DNA of 28,259 nucleotides, taken from positions 1 through 28,259 of the forward strand of contig JAIFKN010000039.1 in NCBI GenBank assembly GCA_020049615.1, given 5' to 3'. The notes beneath the pieces were generated by a model. That model was given only the letters and a program-made list of their open reading frames with translations. It ran no database searches and was not told the DNA's origin. A program made the position numbers and the translations under genes. The DNA comes from a bacterium. Lineage in GTDB: Bacteria > Planctomycetota > UBA11346. This document shows, piece after piece, positions 15,625 through 22,919 of this stretch (positions are counted from its first letter, which is position 1; the number at the start of each line of letters is the position of its first letter).

Positions 15625-15911
15625 CAGGCTGGGCGGCGGCGGACCAGGCGCGCCAGGCCCCAGCCGGCGGCCAGCACGATCAGGGTGCCGACGATGCCGG
15701 CCAGACCGGTGGCGAGGGCCTCGTGCTCGATGCCCGGCACGGCGTAGTCGGGGATGGGCGAAGCGGTCCAGGCTGGCTGCTCTGCGGCTGCGATGCCCTT
15801 GCCTTCGGCGACATGTTCGAGGCCATCGGGATGCGGCGAAGCGAAGGGCGAGACGAGGCCGGCCAGCACCAGGCAGACGGCGATGCCGAGGATGAGGAAC
15901 AGGCGGTTCAT
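15624..15911 (-). CDS. CbiN/NikN-like small subunit with PDGLE domain
   Basis: The 95-residue protein has an N-terminal transmembrane helix (FLILGIAVCLVLAGLVSPF), an extracytoplasmic loop with SPHPDGLEHVAEGKG, and a second helix at the end (GLAGIVGTLIVLAAGWGLA). The PDGLE motif defines the small accessory subunit of Ni/Co ECF importers, needed for full transport by the M component. The start overlaps the cbiM stop as ATGA. Confidence 0.85.
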   Translation of the reverse strand: MNRLFLILGIAVCLVLAGLVSPFASPHPDGLEHVAEGKGIAAAEQPAWTASPIPDYAVPGIEHEALATGLAGIVGTLIVLAAGWGLARLVRRRPA

Positions 15912-16558
15912 GCCGCGGCCTCCGCGCGGCGCAGGTCGGGCAGCAGCTCGGGCCGGGCGGCCAGGACGCTCGAGACCACGGCGACGGTGATCAGCGCCTC
16001 GCCGATCCCGATCACGGCGTGGACCCCGACCATCGCGGTAAGCACCGGGCCGACGGGATGGCCGGAGAAGCCGAGTTGGAAGGAGCAGGCGGTCGCGGCG
16101 GCCAGGACCGACAGCCAGCTGGCGAGTCCGATCACGACCAGGGAGACGCCCCGGGTCCGCGGCAGGATGAGGCGGCCGAGGGCGAGCAGCAGCGCCGGTA
16201 CGATCACCCCGACCACCGCCATGTTGACGATGTTGGTGCCCAGGGCGGTGAGGCCGCCATCGGCGAAGAGCAGGCACTGCACCATCAGCACCAGGCTGAT
16301 GACCAGGCAGGCGGCCCACGGCCCGAGCAGGACGAGAGCGAAGGTGGCGCCGAGGAAGTGGCCGCTGGTTCCGCCGGCGACCGGGAAGTTGAGCATCTGG
16401 GCGGCGAAGACGAATGCGGCGGTCATGCCCAGCAGCGGCACCTGGTGCTCGGCCAGGGTGCTGCGGATGCGGGCGAGGGACACGGCGACGGCGGCGACCG
16501 CGATCGCCGCGCAGGCGAGGTTGATCGGCCCGCTGATGAATCCGTCTGGAATGTGCAT
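15908..16558 (-). CDS. cbiM: Nickel/cobalt ECF transporter substrate-binding membrane protein
   Basis: The 216-residue S component begins MHIPDGFIS. The mature N-terminal Met-His and the following His-x-Pro-Asp-Gly are the metal-chelating end threaded into the binding pocket in CbiM/NikM structures. Six to seven hydrophobic helices follow, with LNFPVAGGTSGHFLGA, the most conserved family segment. With nikR just upstream and a NikR-type operator in between, nickel is the likelier cargo, so the protein could be called NikM. It is first in an M-N-Q-O operon with overlapping genes. Confidence 0.9.
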   Translation of the reverse strand: MHIPDGFISGPINLACAAIAVAAVAVSLARIRSTLAEHQVPLLGMTAAFVFAAQMLNFPVAGGTSGHFLGATFALVLLGPWAACLVISLVLMVQCLLFADGGLTALGTNIVNMAVVGVIVPALLLALGRLILPRTRGVSLVVIGLASWLSVLAAATACSFQLGFSGHPVGPVLTAMVGVHAVIGIGEALITVAVVSSVLAARPELLPDLRRAEAAA

Positions 16559-16560
16559 AG

Positions 16561-16578
16561 ACAGGCAGATTTGCCTGT
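16561..16578. promoter_or_regulatory. Stem-loop dyad at the cbiM start codon
   Basis: Seven-base arms ACAGGCA and TGCCTGT are separated by four bases and end two bases before the cbiM start codon. In the transcript this hairpin would cover the ribosome-binding position, where no Shine-Dalgarno sequence is visible. It could temper translation or be a second protein-binding dyad beside the NikR-like site. Confidence 0.4.
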
Positions 16579-16603
16579 ATTACGAAATGTCAAATCGTAA
16601 TAT
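16577..16603. promoter_or_regulatory. NikR-type operator between nikR and cbiM
   Basis: Perfect eight-base arms TATTACGA and TCGTAATA are separated by nine bases. Written in NikR form this is GTATTAC-N13-GTAATAT, close to the GTGTTAC-N13/14-GTAACAC motif described for delta-proteobacterial NikR. It is 20 bp from the cbiM start and directly after nikR, so nickel-loaded NikR should repress the importer. Confidence 0.7.
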
Positions 16604-16618
16604 TGTTGACCAGGTATA

Positions 16619-17032
16619 CTATGCGTGGCCAGCAGGGCTGACCAGGCTCAGGGCGACCTGGTCGACGCCCTTCAGCTGGCGGAAACGTTCCGACAGCTGG
16701 TGGATCTCCCGACTGTCGCCCTCCACCAGCAGCACCTCCATGCAGGTGTGGTGATCGAGGTGGACGTGGGTGGCGGCGAGGATGTGGACCACGCTGTCGT
16801 GCTGCAGTTGCACCAGGGCGGCCGGCAGCTCGCGCTGATGGTGGCGGTAGACCAGGGTGATCGAGCCATGCATCGGTCCGCCGGCGCTGAAGGCGCGGAT
16901 CGCCAGGTGCGTGCGCAGCAGGTCCTGCAGGAAACGCGAACGGTTCCCCGCCCCGGTCGCCTCGGTCAGCCGCTCCAGCTGCTCGAACAACGGCTTCTCC
17001 AACGTCATGCTGATGCGGACGAGGTCGCTCAT
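16619..17032 (-). CDS. nikR: Nickel-responsive transcriptional regulator NikR
   Basis: The 137-residue protein has an N-terminal ribbon-helix-helix domain (VRISMTLEKPLFEQLERL...NRSRFLQDLLR) and a C-terminal ACT-like metal-binding domain. All four high-affinity square-planar nickel ligands of NikR are present as His78, His89, His91 and Cys97 (THVHLDHHTCMEVL). Nickel binding lets the tetramer bind its dyad operator and shut off nickel uptake. The gene lies directly upstream of the cbiMNQO operon with the predicted operator between them. It starts 46 bp after the desaturase stop, so it may be partly read through from the lipid operon. No clear Shine-Dalgarno precedes the ATG. Confidence 0.93.
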   Translation of the reverse strand: MSDLVRISMTLEKPLFEQLERLTEATGAGNRSRFLQDLLRTHLAIRAFSAGGPMHGSITLVYRHHQRELPAALVQLQHDSVVHILAATHVHLDHHTCMEVLLVEGDSREIHQLSERFRQLKGVDQVALSLVSPAGHA

Positions 17033-17078
17033 GGCCGCACCGTCGGCGGGGGCGCTGCCGGTGCCAGCGAAAGCTCGC

Positions 17079-17966
17079 TCAGCGCAGGCCGGCCGGCAGC
17101 GGCCGCAGCCGATGCACCAGCCCGAGCCACGAGAGGACGAGCAGCGCGTACCAGGTCAGGTCGATCTGCCACCAGCGGAAGCCCTGCCGCACGCTGCCCT
17201 GGTTGTGATGGTGGTTGTTGTGCCAGCCTTCGCCGAGGACGAGGAGGGCGATGAGGGCGTTGTTGCGGCTGTCATCATGGGTCGGGAACGGCCGCGTGCC
17301 CCAGACATGCATCACCGAGTTGACGCTGAAGGTGGCGTGGGCCAGCACCACGGTCGAGATGCAGAACCACACCAGCAGCTGCGGTCCCGAGGTGTCCCAG
17401 CCGTGCAGGCCGAGCCACCAGCCGAGGGCGAGGCAGGCCCCGGCCAGCAGGGCAGGAACCACGGCGTCGAAACGGTCCAGCCACATCAGTTCGGGTCTGG
17501 CAGCGAGATCGGGGACCAGTTCCAGCCGGGTGCGGTAGGCTCCGTCGGCCAGGAACCAGCCGAGGTGCGACCACCAGAAGCCATGCTGGCGCGGCGAGTG
17601 CAGATCGCCCGCGTCGTCGCTGTGGCGGTGGTGATGGCGATGGTGCGCCGCCCACCACAGCACGCCGCGTTGCCCGGCCGAGCCGCCGAGCACGGCGAGG
17701 AGGAACGAGACCCAGCGCGGGGCGGAGAAGGCACGGTGCGAGAAGTGGCGGTGGTAGCCGGCGGTGATGCCGAACATGCGCACGAGATAGAGCGTGACGG
17801 CCAGGGCGATGGCGGTCGGGCTGACGCCGACCAGCGGCACCGCCAGGCAGGCGAGATGCACGCCGACGAACGGCAGCAGGCGCAGGAGGTCGATATGGCG
17901 GGGATCGCCCGCGTCGACGCCGGCGCTGTGGTGGCTGTCGAACCAGCGTCGCAGGCTGTCGATCAT
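17079..17966 (-). CDS. Membrane fatty acyl desaturase (delta-9 type)
   Basis: The 295-residue membrane-bound di-iron desaturase has the three histidine boxes of the acyl-CoA/acyl-lipid delta-9 family: HRHFSH (72-77), a His-rich HHRHHHRH (108-115) and HNNHH (249-253). Hydrophobic helices lie around 30-66, 85-103 and 168-215. It would introduce a cis double bond into saturated acyl chains, providing the olefin that CFA-type methyltransferases act on. The ATG overlaps the peroxidase stop (ATGA), so it belongs to the nine-gene operon and is its last member. Regiospecificity cannot be read from sequence. The electron donor is not in the window. Confidence 0.9.
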   Translation of the reverse strand: MIDSLRRWFDSHHSAGVDAGDPRHIDLLRLLPFVGVHLACLAVPLVGVSPTAIALAVTLYLVRMFGITAGYHRHFSHRAFSAPRWVSFLLAVLGGSAGQRGVLWWAAHHRHHHRHSDDAGDLHSPRQHGFWWSHLGWFLADGAYRTRLELVPDLAARPELMWLDRFDAVVPALLAGACLALGWWLGLHGWDTSGPQLLVWFCISTVVLAHATFSVNSVMHVWGTRPFPTHDDSRNNALIALLVLGEGWHNNHHHNQGSVRQGFRWWQIDLTWYALLVLSWLGLVHRLRPLPAGLR

Positions 17967-18526
17967 GGACGCTCCAGGGCGGCGTCGATCGCCGCAAGGA
18001 AGGCGGCGTCGTCCGGAGCGGTACGCGATCCGAACTGGCTGACCGTGGTGCCGTCGCGGGCGATGAGGAACTTGTTGAAGTTCCACGACACGGCGCTGCA
18101 GCCCGGCCTGGTGGTCAGCCAGCGCCAGAAGGGATCGGCCTCGGTCCCCTTCACCACCGCCTTGCTCATCATCGGGAAGGTCACGCCGTAGGTCAGGGTG
18201 CAGAACGACTTGATCTCGGCTTCATCGCCCGGCTCCTGGCCGGAGAAGATGCCGAAGTCGTTGCTCGGCACCCCGATCAGCACCAGGCCGCGGTCCTTGC
18301 GGCCGGCGTAGAGCTTCTCCAGCCCGGCGTACTGGCCGGTGAAGCCGCACTTCGAGGCGACGTTGACCACCAGCAGGACCTTGCCGCGGTGCTGGGCGAG
18401 CGGGTGCGGCCTGCCGTCGATGTCGGTGAGCACCACGTCGAAGGCGCTGGCCAGCGCCGGCGCCTCGACGCAGCGGGCGCAGCCGCTCAGGGCGAGCATG
18501 GCGGCGAGGATGGGGATGGGGCGCAT
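17963..18526 (-). CDS. Glutathione peroxidase family lipoprotein
   Basis: The 187-residue protein has a lipoprotein signal (AAMLALSGC, lipid attachment at Cys16) followed by a thioredoxin-fold peroxidase. The peroxidatic Cys60 lies in NVASKCGFT, Gln97 in FSGQEPG and Trp148-Asn149 in SWNFNKFLI, completing the catalytic set. It would reduce hydroperoxides, plausibly lipid peroxides, from the periplasmic side of a membrane. Cys-type members often use thioredoxin-like donors rather than glutathione. It overlaps the desaturase start by 4 bp and follows the chalcone-isomerase-like gene by 9 bp. Its place in a lipid-modification operon points to protection of unsaturated or modified acyl chains. Confidence 0.9.
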   Translation of the reverse strand: MRPIPILAAMLALSGCARCVEAPALASAFDVVLTDIDGRPHPLAQHRGKVLLVVNVASKCGFTGQYAGLEKLYAGRKDRGLVLIGVPSNDFGIFSGQEPGDEAEIKSFCTLTYGVTFPMMSKAVVKGTEADPFWRWLTTRPGCSAVSWNFNKFLIARDGTTVSQFGSRTAPDDAAFLAAIDAALERP

Positions 18527-18535
18527 GGCGGTCCT

Positions 18536-19084
18536 TCAGGAGGTGCCGAGCAGGGCGGTGCGGAAGCGGGCGTCGACCGGATCGGGTCCGAGCCAGATGG
18601 CGAACAGGGCGTGGGCGAAGTCGGCACCCGGGATGGTGTCGACCACCTCGCCGCCGAGTTCGACGCTGGTGCCGACGCCGGGCAGGTAGGTGAACACCAG
18701 GGCATCGTGCTCGACCACGTCGCGGTAGAGCGCGTTGAGCAGTTCCAGGCGCGGGCGCAGGGCCTCGCGTTCGGCCTCCGGCAGCTTGGCCCCGAGCGTC
18801 GTGCTGGTCGCCTTGGCCAGGTCGGCGGCCTTGATGGAGCGGCGGTAGCGGAACTCCAGGCGCTTCGGCACATCGTCGAGCGGCCCGGCGGACGGCTTGG
18901 CGGCATCGATCCACAACCCGGCGTCGTAGATCGCGAACAGCCGGTTCCAGCGCAGGGTTCCGCCACCGCGGATGGCCAGCTCGGCCGATCCGATCGCGAT
19001 GCGGTCGGTCAGGACATGGTCGCCCACCTGCAGGGCGGGGAGCGCGCAGGCGCCCGCCAGCAGCAACCCGGCGAGGCGGATCAT
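18536..19084 (-). CDS. Chalcone-isomerase-like exported protein
   Basis: The 182-residue protein begins with a signal peptide (MIRLAGLLLAGACALPALQ). It matches the bacterial chalcone-isomerase-like family in its GGGTLRWNRLFAIYDAGLWI strand, the KRLEFRYRRSIKAADLAKAT segment and a closing ALFAIWLGPDPVD. In this family and in plant fatty-acid-binding relatives the fold binds fatty acids or similar hydrophobic ligands. Bacterial members are commonly encoded next to CFA synthase/DUF1365/amine-oxidase clusters. A periplasmic lipid-carrier role is an inference; isomerase activity is unproven. It overlaps the preceding methyltransferase by an ATGA junction. Confidence 0.75.
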   Translation of the reverse strand: MIRLAGLLLAGACALPALQVGDHVLTDRIAIGSAELAIRGGGTLRWNRLFAIYDAGLWIDAAKPSAGPLDDVPKRLEFRYRRSIKAADLAKATSTTLGAKLPEAEREALRPRLELLNALYRDVVEHDALVFTYLPGVGTSVELGGEVVDTIPGADFAHALFAIWLGPDPVDARFRTALLGTS

Positions 19085-20130
19085 GGCCGCACCATGCGGT
19101 AATGGCTGACCAGCCATTCCTGGCCGCGGTCGTAGGCCCACAGCTCCTCGCAGGCGAGGAAGAACATGCGCCAGCGCTGCACCAGCACGGCGGGGTCCTC
19201 GCTGGGCCGGGCCTGGGCCAGGATGCCGCGCGCCGCGCGGTCGAGGTTGTCCAGCCAGCCGCGGGCGGTGCGGGCGTAGTGGGTGCCATCCCAGCGCCAG
19301 TGCGCGGCCACGCGCAGGTCGTCCTGCAGGCGCAGCGGCAGGCTGTCGGCCGGCATCATCCCGCCGGTGAAGAAGTGGCGGCCCATCCAGTCGTCCTCGC
19401 CGTCGGTCTGGAACAGGTAACTGGAGGTGCGGTGGGTGAAGACGTGGAAGAACAGCTCGCCGCCCGGCTCCAGCCAGGTGGAGATGCGGCGGAACAGCTC
19501 GCTCCAGTTGCGCAGGTGCTCGAAACATTCGACCGAGACGACGCGATCGAAGCGGCGACCGGGATCGAAGCCGGCGAGGTCGGCGGTGATGACCTCGAGG
19601 TTGCCGAGGCCGCGCCGCGCCGCCTCGGCCGTGATGTGGGCGCGCTGGCTGGCGCTGTTCGACACCGCGGTGATGCGAGCGCGCGGGAATCGGCCCGCCA
19701 TCCACAGCGACAGCGAGCCCCAGCCGCAGCCGAGTTCGAGGATGCGCTGGCCGTCGGCGAGGCGGGCGCGCGCGGCGGTCAGGGCGAGGGCGGCCTCCTC
19801 GGCCTCGGGCAGGCTGGCTCCGGGCGCGAACCAGCAGGAGGAGTACTTGCGCTGCGGGCCGAGGCACAGGCCGAAGAAGTCCGCCGGCACCTCGTAGTGC
19901 TGCGTGTTGGCGGCGCGCTGTTCGACCGCCAGCGGGGCCTGGCGCAGACGCTCGACAAACAGCTGCTCGCGCTCCTGCTGCGCCTCCACCCCGCCCTCGG
20001 CGAGGCTGGCGGCGCGTTGGCGCAGCAGGCGGCGGATGCCGAGGCGGATCGCGGCGTCAGGCAGCACGCCGCTTTCGGCAAGGCGGATGGTCAGGGGTTC
20101 GCGGACGGGGGCGAGGGCGAGGGCGGTCAT
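19081..20130 (-). CDS. CFA-synthase-like SAM-dependent methyltransferase (second copy)
   Basis: This 349-residue class I methyltransferase resembles the cyclopropane-fatty-acid synthase superfamily, but its nearest style is the coclaurine-N-methyltransferase-like branch. It has NTQHYEVPADFFGLCLG (about 75-91), KYSSCWF (95-101), the SAM-binding motif LELGCGWGSLSLW (131-143) and ECFEHLRN (201-208) in place of the EMxEHVG of CFA synthase. It has FFHVFTHR where CFA synthases have their post-motif strand. It differs clearly from the copy at 20914-22170, so the operon has two non-redundant methyl transfers. Possible acceptors are an unsaturated acyl chain or another lipid or amine. It starts one base after the DUF1295 stop. 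Confidence 0.8.
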   Translation of the reverse strand: MTALALAPVREPLTIRLAESGVLPDAAIRLGIRRLLRQRAASLAEGGVEAQQEREQLFVERLRQAPLAVEQRAANTQHYEVPADFFGLCLGPQRKYSSCWFAPGASLPEAEEAALALTAARARLADGQRILELGCGWGSLSLWMAGRFPRARITAVSNSASQRAHITAEAARRGLGNLEVITADLAGFDPGRRFDRVVSVECFEHLRNWSELFRRISTWLEPGGELFFHVFTHRTSSYLFQTDGEDDWMGRHFFTGGMMPADSLPLRLQDDLRVAAHWRWDGTHYARTARGWLDNLDRAARGILAQARPSEDPAVLVQRWRMFFLACEELWAYDRGQEWLVSHYRMVRP

Positions 20131-20131
20131 C

Positions 20132-20920
20132 TCAGGACTCCGAACGGGGGAACCAGGGGATCAGCACCGGTACGCGGCGCTGGTAGTCGCGGTAGTCGTC
20201 GCCGCGCGTCTCGAGGCAGCGGCGCTCGACGTGGGGGATGCCGGTGATCCACCAGAGGAAGGCGAACATCAGGGCTGGCCACAGCCACAGCCAGGCGCCA
20301 TGCATGGCGCCCAGGCCCAGCACCACGTAGGCCCACCAGTGCAGCCATTCGCAGGCGTAGTTGGGGTGGCGCGACCAGGCCCACAGGCCGGTGCGGCAGG
20401 TGCGCCCGCGGTTCGCCGGGTCGGCGCGCCACCGCGCCAGCTGCCGGTCGGCGATGGTCTCGCCGGCCACCGCGGTTAGCCAGATCGCCACCGCGGCGAG
20501 GGTGTGCCAGCCCGGCGGGCGGGCGTCGGCCGACAGCAGCACGAAGGGCAGCGCGAACAGCAGGACCAGGCCGGCCTGGAAGAGGAAGAAGGCGAGGAAC
20601 CCGGCGGAGGCGTGGCGGCCGAGCGCGGCGCGCATGCGCGCATAGCGGCCGTCCTCGGGCTTGCCAAGCACGCGGTCGCGCAGCAGGTGCCAGGCCAGGC
20701 GCCAGCCCCACACGGCGCCCATCGCGCCGACCGCCAGCCGGGCGAGCAGGTCGCCGGAACCGCTCGCCGCCGCGACGATCGCTCCGGCGCCGATGCCGAA
20801 GGCCCAGCCCGCATCGACGATGCCGGCGTCGCGGGTGCGCTGCTGCCACAGCCACAGCGCGACCATCAGCGCGGTCGCGCCGACGGCGATCCAGGCGGCC
20901 TGCTCGCCAAGGGTCAGCAT
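20132..20920 (-). CDS. DUF1295 membrane protein (steroid 5-alpha-reductase-like)
   Basis: The 262-residue polytopic protein has about six hydrophobic helices (7-25, 36-54, 58-80, 107-130, 138-152, 190-222). It carries the family's C-terminal signature GLWAWSRHPNYACEWLHWW (RHPNY at 184-188) and RRCLETRGDDYRDYQRRVP, shared with steroid 5-alpha-reductase and isoprenylcysteine methyltransferase relatives. Such proteins reduce carbon-carbon double bonds with NADPH or transfer methyl groups within the membrane. Next to two CFA-type methyltransferases, reduction of a methylene or unsaturated acyl intermediate is plausible (inference). It overlaps the first CFA-like gene by 7 bp. Confidence 0.8.
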   Translation of the reverse strand: MLTLGEQAAWIAVGATALMVALWLWQQRTRDAGIVDAGWAFGIGAGAIVAAASGSGDLLARLAVGAMGAVWGWRLAWHLLRDRVLGKPEDGRYARMRAALGRHASAGFLAFFLFQAGLVLLFALPFVLLSADARPPGWHTLAAVAIWLTAVAGETIADRQLARWRADPANRGRTCRTGLWAWSRHPNYACEWLHWWAYVVLGLGAMHGAWLWLWPALMFAFLWWITGIPHVERRCLETRGDDYRDYQRRVPVLIPWFPRSES

Positions 20921-22170
20921 GGTCGCCAGCCGGGACGGGCGAACAGCAGATGGCTGACACCGATGGCGCGTTCGCGGAAGCCGCCTTCGCAGTAGGCGAA
21001 GTAGAAGTCGAACTGGCGCAGGAAGGCTGCGCTGTAGCCCTGGGCGAGGATGGCCTCGCGGTTGGCGTGCAGCCGCGCACGCCAGTCGGCCAGGGTGCGG
21101 GCGTAGTGCAGGCCGAAGTCCTCCTGGCGCACCAGGTCGAGGCCGCCGGCCTTGGCGTTCGCCGCCAGCAGGGCGGCGAGCGAGGGGATGCACGAGCCGG
21201 GGAAGATCCAGCGCTTGATGAAGTCGACTTCGCGGGCGGCGGCGGCGAAGCGCTGGTCGGGGATGGTGATGGCCTGGATCAGGGCCGCGCCGTCAGGCTT
21301 CAGCAGGTCGCGGATGCAGCCGAGGTACTGCGCGTACTGCTGGTGGCCGATCGCCTCGACCATCTCGATCGAGACGAGGCGGTCGGCCGGATCGGCGGCC
21401 AGCCTGCGCGGCAGGTCGCGATAGTCGTCGCCGAGCACGGTGATGCGGTCCTGCAGGCCCGCCTGCCGCACCCGCTCGATGGCGAGCTGGCGCTGCGCCT
21501 CGCTGATCGTCGTGGTGGTGACGCGCACGCCGTAGTTGCGCGCCGCATGGATCGCCAGGCCGCCCCAGCCGGTGCCGATCTCGACCAGGTGCTGGCCGGG
21601 GGCCAGGCCCAGGCGCGTGCAGACGGCGTCGAGCTTGGCCACCGCCGCCTCGGCCAGGGTGGTCTCGGGCCGGGCGTACCAGCAGGCCGAATAGCTCAGG
21701 GTCGGGTCGAGGACCTGTTCGAAGAAGGCGTTGCCGAGGTCGTAGTGCGCGGCGATGTTGGCCCGCGCCCCGTTCCGCGAATTGCGGTGCCAGGCGTGGG
21801 CCAGGCGGCGCAGCGGCGCCGACAGCGCGGCCCAGCCGCGGTCGAAGCGGTCGGACAAGTCGCGGTTGCGCGCGAACAGCGCGATCAGCGCCGGCAGGTC
21901 CTCGCTGCTCCACAGGCCCTCGGTGTAGGCCTCGCCGACGCCGACGCTGCCGCCGAGCAGCGCCGCCGGCCAGAAGGCCGGGTCATGCACCGCCAGGCTG
22001 GCGACGACCGGGCCGTCGCCCAGGATGATGGGTTCGGCCCCGGGCTCGCGCAGCTGCAGCGCACCGCGGCGCAGGCCGGCGAAGGTGGCGAGCACGCCGC
22101 GGCGGCAGCTGCGCTCCCACCAGCCGATGGCGGTTGCCTGGGGACGGGACAGGGTGATGGCGTCGCTCAT
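20914..22170 (-). CDS. Cyclopropane-fatty-acyl-phospholipid synthase family methyltransferase (first copy)
   Basis: The 418-residue protein has an N-terminal domain typical of long CFA synthases, then ANIAAHYDLGNAFFEQVLDP (about 137-156) and YSACWYARPETTLAEA. The SAM motif VEIGTGWGGLA lies at 196-206, SIEMVEAIGHQQY at about 267-279 and WIFPGSCIPS further on, all in family order. CFA synthases methylenate the cis double bond of acyl chains in phospholipids; homologues in the LitR/ChrR-type stress clusters (for example UfaM of Rhodobacter) make methylated or furan fatty acids instead. The start overlaps the DUF1365 stop as ATGA. The Glu of the canonical EMxEHVG bicarbonate region is kept but the His-Val is replaced by Ala-Ile, favouring a variant reaction. 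Confidence 0.88.
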   Translation of the reverse strand: MSDAITLSRPQATAIGWWERSCRRGVLATFAGLRRGALQLREPGAEPIILGDGPVVASLAVHDPAFWPAALLGGSVGVGEAYTEGLWSSEDLPALIALFARNRDLSDRFDRGWAALSAPLRRLAHAWHRNSRNGARANIAAHYDLGNAFFEQVLDPTLSYSACWYARPETTLAEAAVAKLDAVCTRLGLAPGQHLVEIGTGWGGLAIHAARNYGVRVTTTTISEAQRQLAIERVRQAGLQDRITVLGDDYRDLPRRLAADPADRLVSIEMVEAIGHQQYAQYLGCIRDLLKPDGAALIQAITIPDQRFAAAAREVDFIKRWIFPGSCIPSLAALLAANAKAGGLDLVRQEDFGLHYARTLADWRARLHANREAILAQGYSAAFLRQFDFYFAYCEGGFRERAIGVSHLLFARPGWRPC

Positions 22171-22919
22171 GCGGCCCTCGCGGGTATGGTGGCGGGATGC
22201 GGGTGGAAGGTGGCGCCGCGCCACCACAGGGTCAGCGCGTGCCAGTAGATCATGGTCAGGGCGAACAGGCTCATCGCGGGATAGCGGAACCACAACTGGG
22301 CCAGGGTGCCGTCGTTCCACGGCCGGCGCTGCAGGGCCAGCGAGGCGTCGAAGACGCAGCGGCCGCCCTGGAGGTTGCGCATGTGCACGCCGAGGCGTTC
22401 GCCGGGGGCGCTGAACGCCCAGGCGTATTCGTGGTCCATGCCGTGGAACGGGCTGACATGGAAGATCTTGGCGAAGCGCCAGCGCATCCGCCCGTCCTGC
22501 GCCGGCAGGACGTAGGCATGGCGTTCCAGCCACGGCGTGTTGGTGATCTCGGCGACGATGGTCTCGACCCGCTCGCCGCCGGCGTCGAAGCAGTAGTAGA
22601 ACGACACCGGGTTGAAGCAGGCGCCGAGGTAACGCAGGTGGGTGAGGAGCCGGATCGGGCCGGTGGGGCGCGTGCCGGTGCGTCGTTCGACCAGATCGCG
22701 CACCGCCTGGTCGAGCGGCACGCGGGCATCGCCCAGGTAGTCGGCGCGGCGGAAGCTCGCCGGCGCCGGCGCCTCGCGCCGCCACCACTGGCGGCCGCGG
22801 AACAGGCCGGGCAGCTCGGCGAGGTCGAGCCAGCACATGAAGATGCGGTGGCGGTAGAACTGCGCCCGGTCGTGCCGCCGGCGATGGCGGATCCAACCCG
22901 TGTAGATGGCGCTGTTCAC
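22167..22919 (-). CDS. DUF1365 family protein
   Basis: The 250-residue protein matches DUF1365: NSAIYTGWIRHRR at the start, RIFMCWLDLAEL, then THLRYLGACFNPVSFYYCFD (the strongest family signature) and KIFHVSPFHGMDHEYAW. I chose the GTG at 22919 because it gives the usual NSAIYTG beginning and a GTGA overlap with the preceding oxidoreductase's stop; an ATG eight codons upstream is less family-like. A hydrophobic stretch near the C-terminus (SLFALTMIYWHALTLWW) suggests membrane association. The function is unknown, but it nearly always sits with an FAD amine-oxidase-like gene and a CFA synthase, as here, implying a joint step in fatty acyl modification. Confidence 0.9.
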   Translation of the reverse strand: MNSAIYTGWIRHRRRHDRAQFYRHRIFMCWLDLAELPGLFRGRQWWRREAPAPASFRRADYLGDARVPLDQAVRDLVERRTGTRPTGPIRLLTHLRYLGACFNPVSFYYCFDAGGERVETIVAEITNTPWLERHAYVLPAQDGRMRWRFAKIFHVSPFHGMDHEYAWAFSAPGERLGVHMRNLQGGRCVFDASLALQRRPWNDGTLAQLWFRYPAMSLFALTMIYWHALTLWWRGATFHPHPATIPARAA

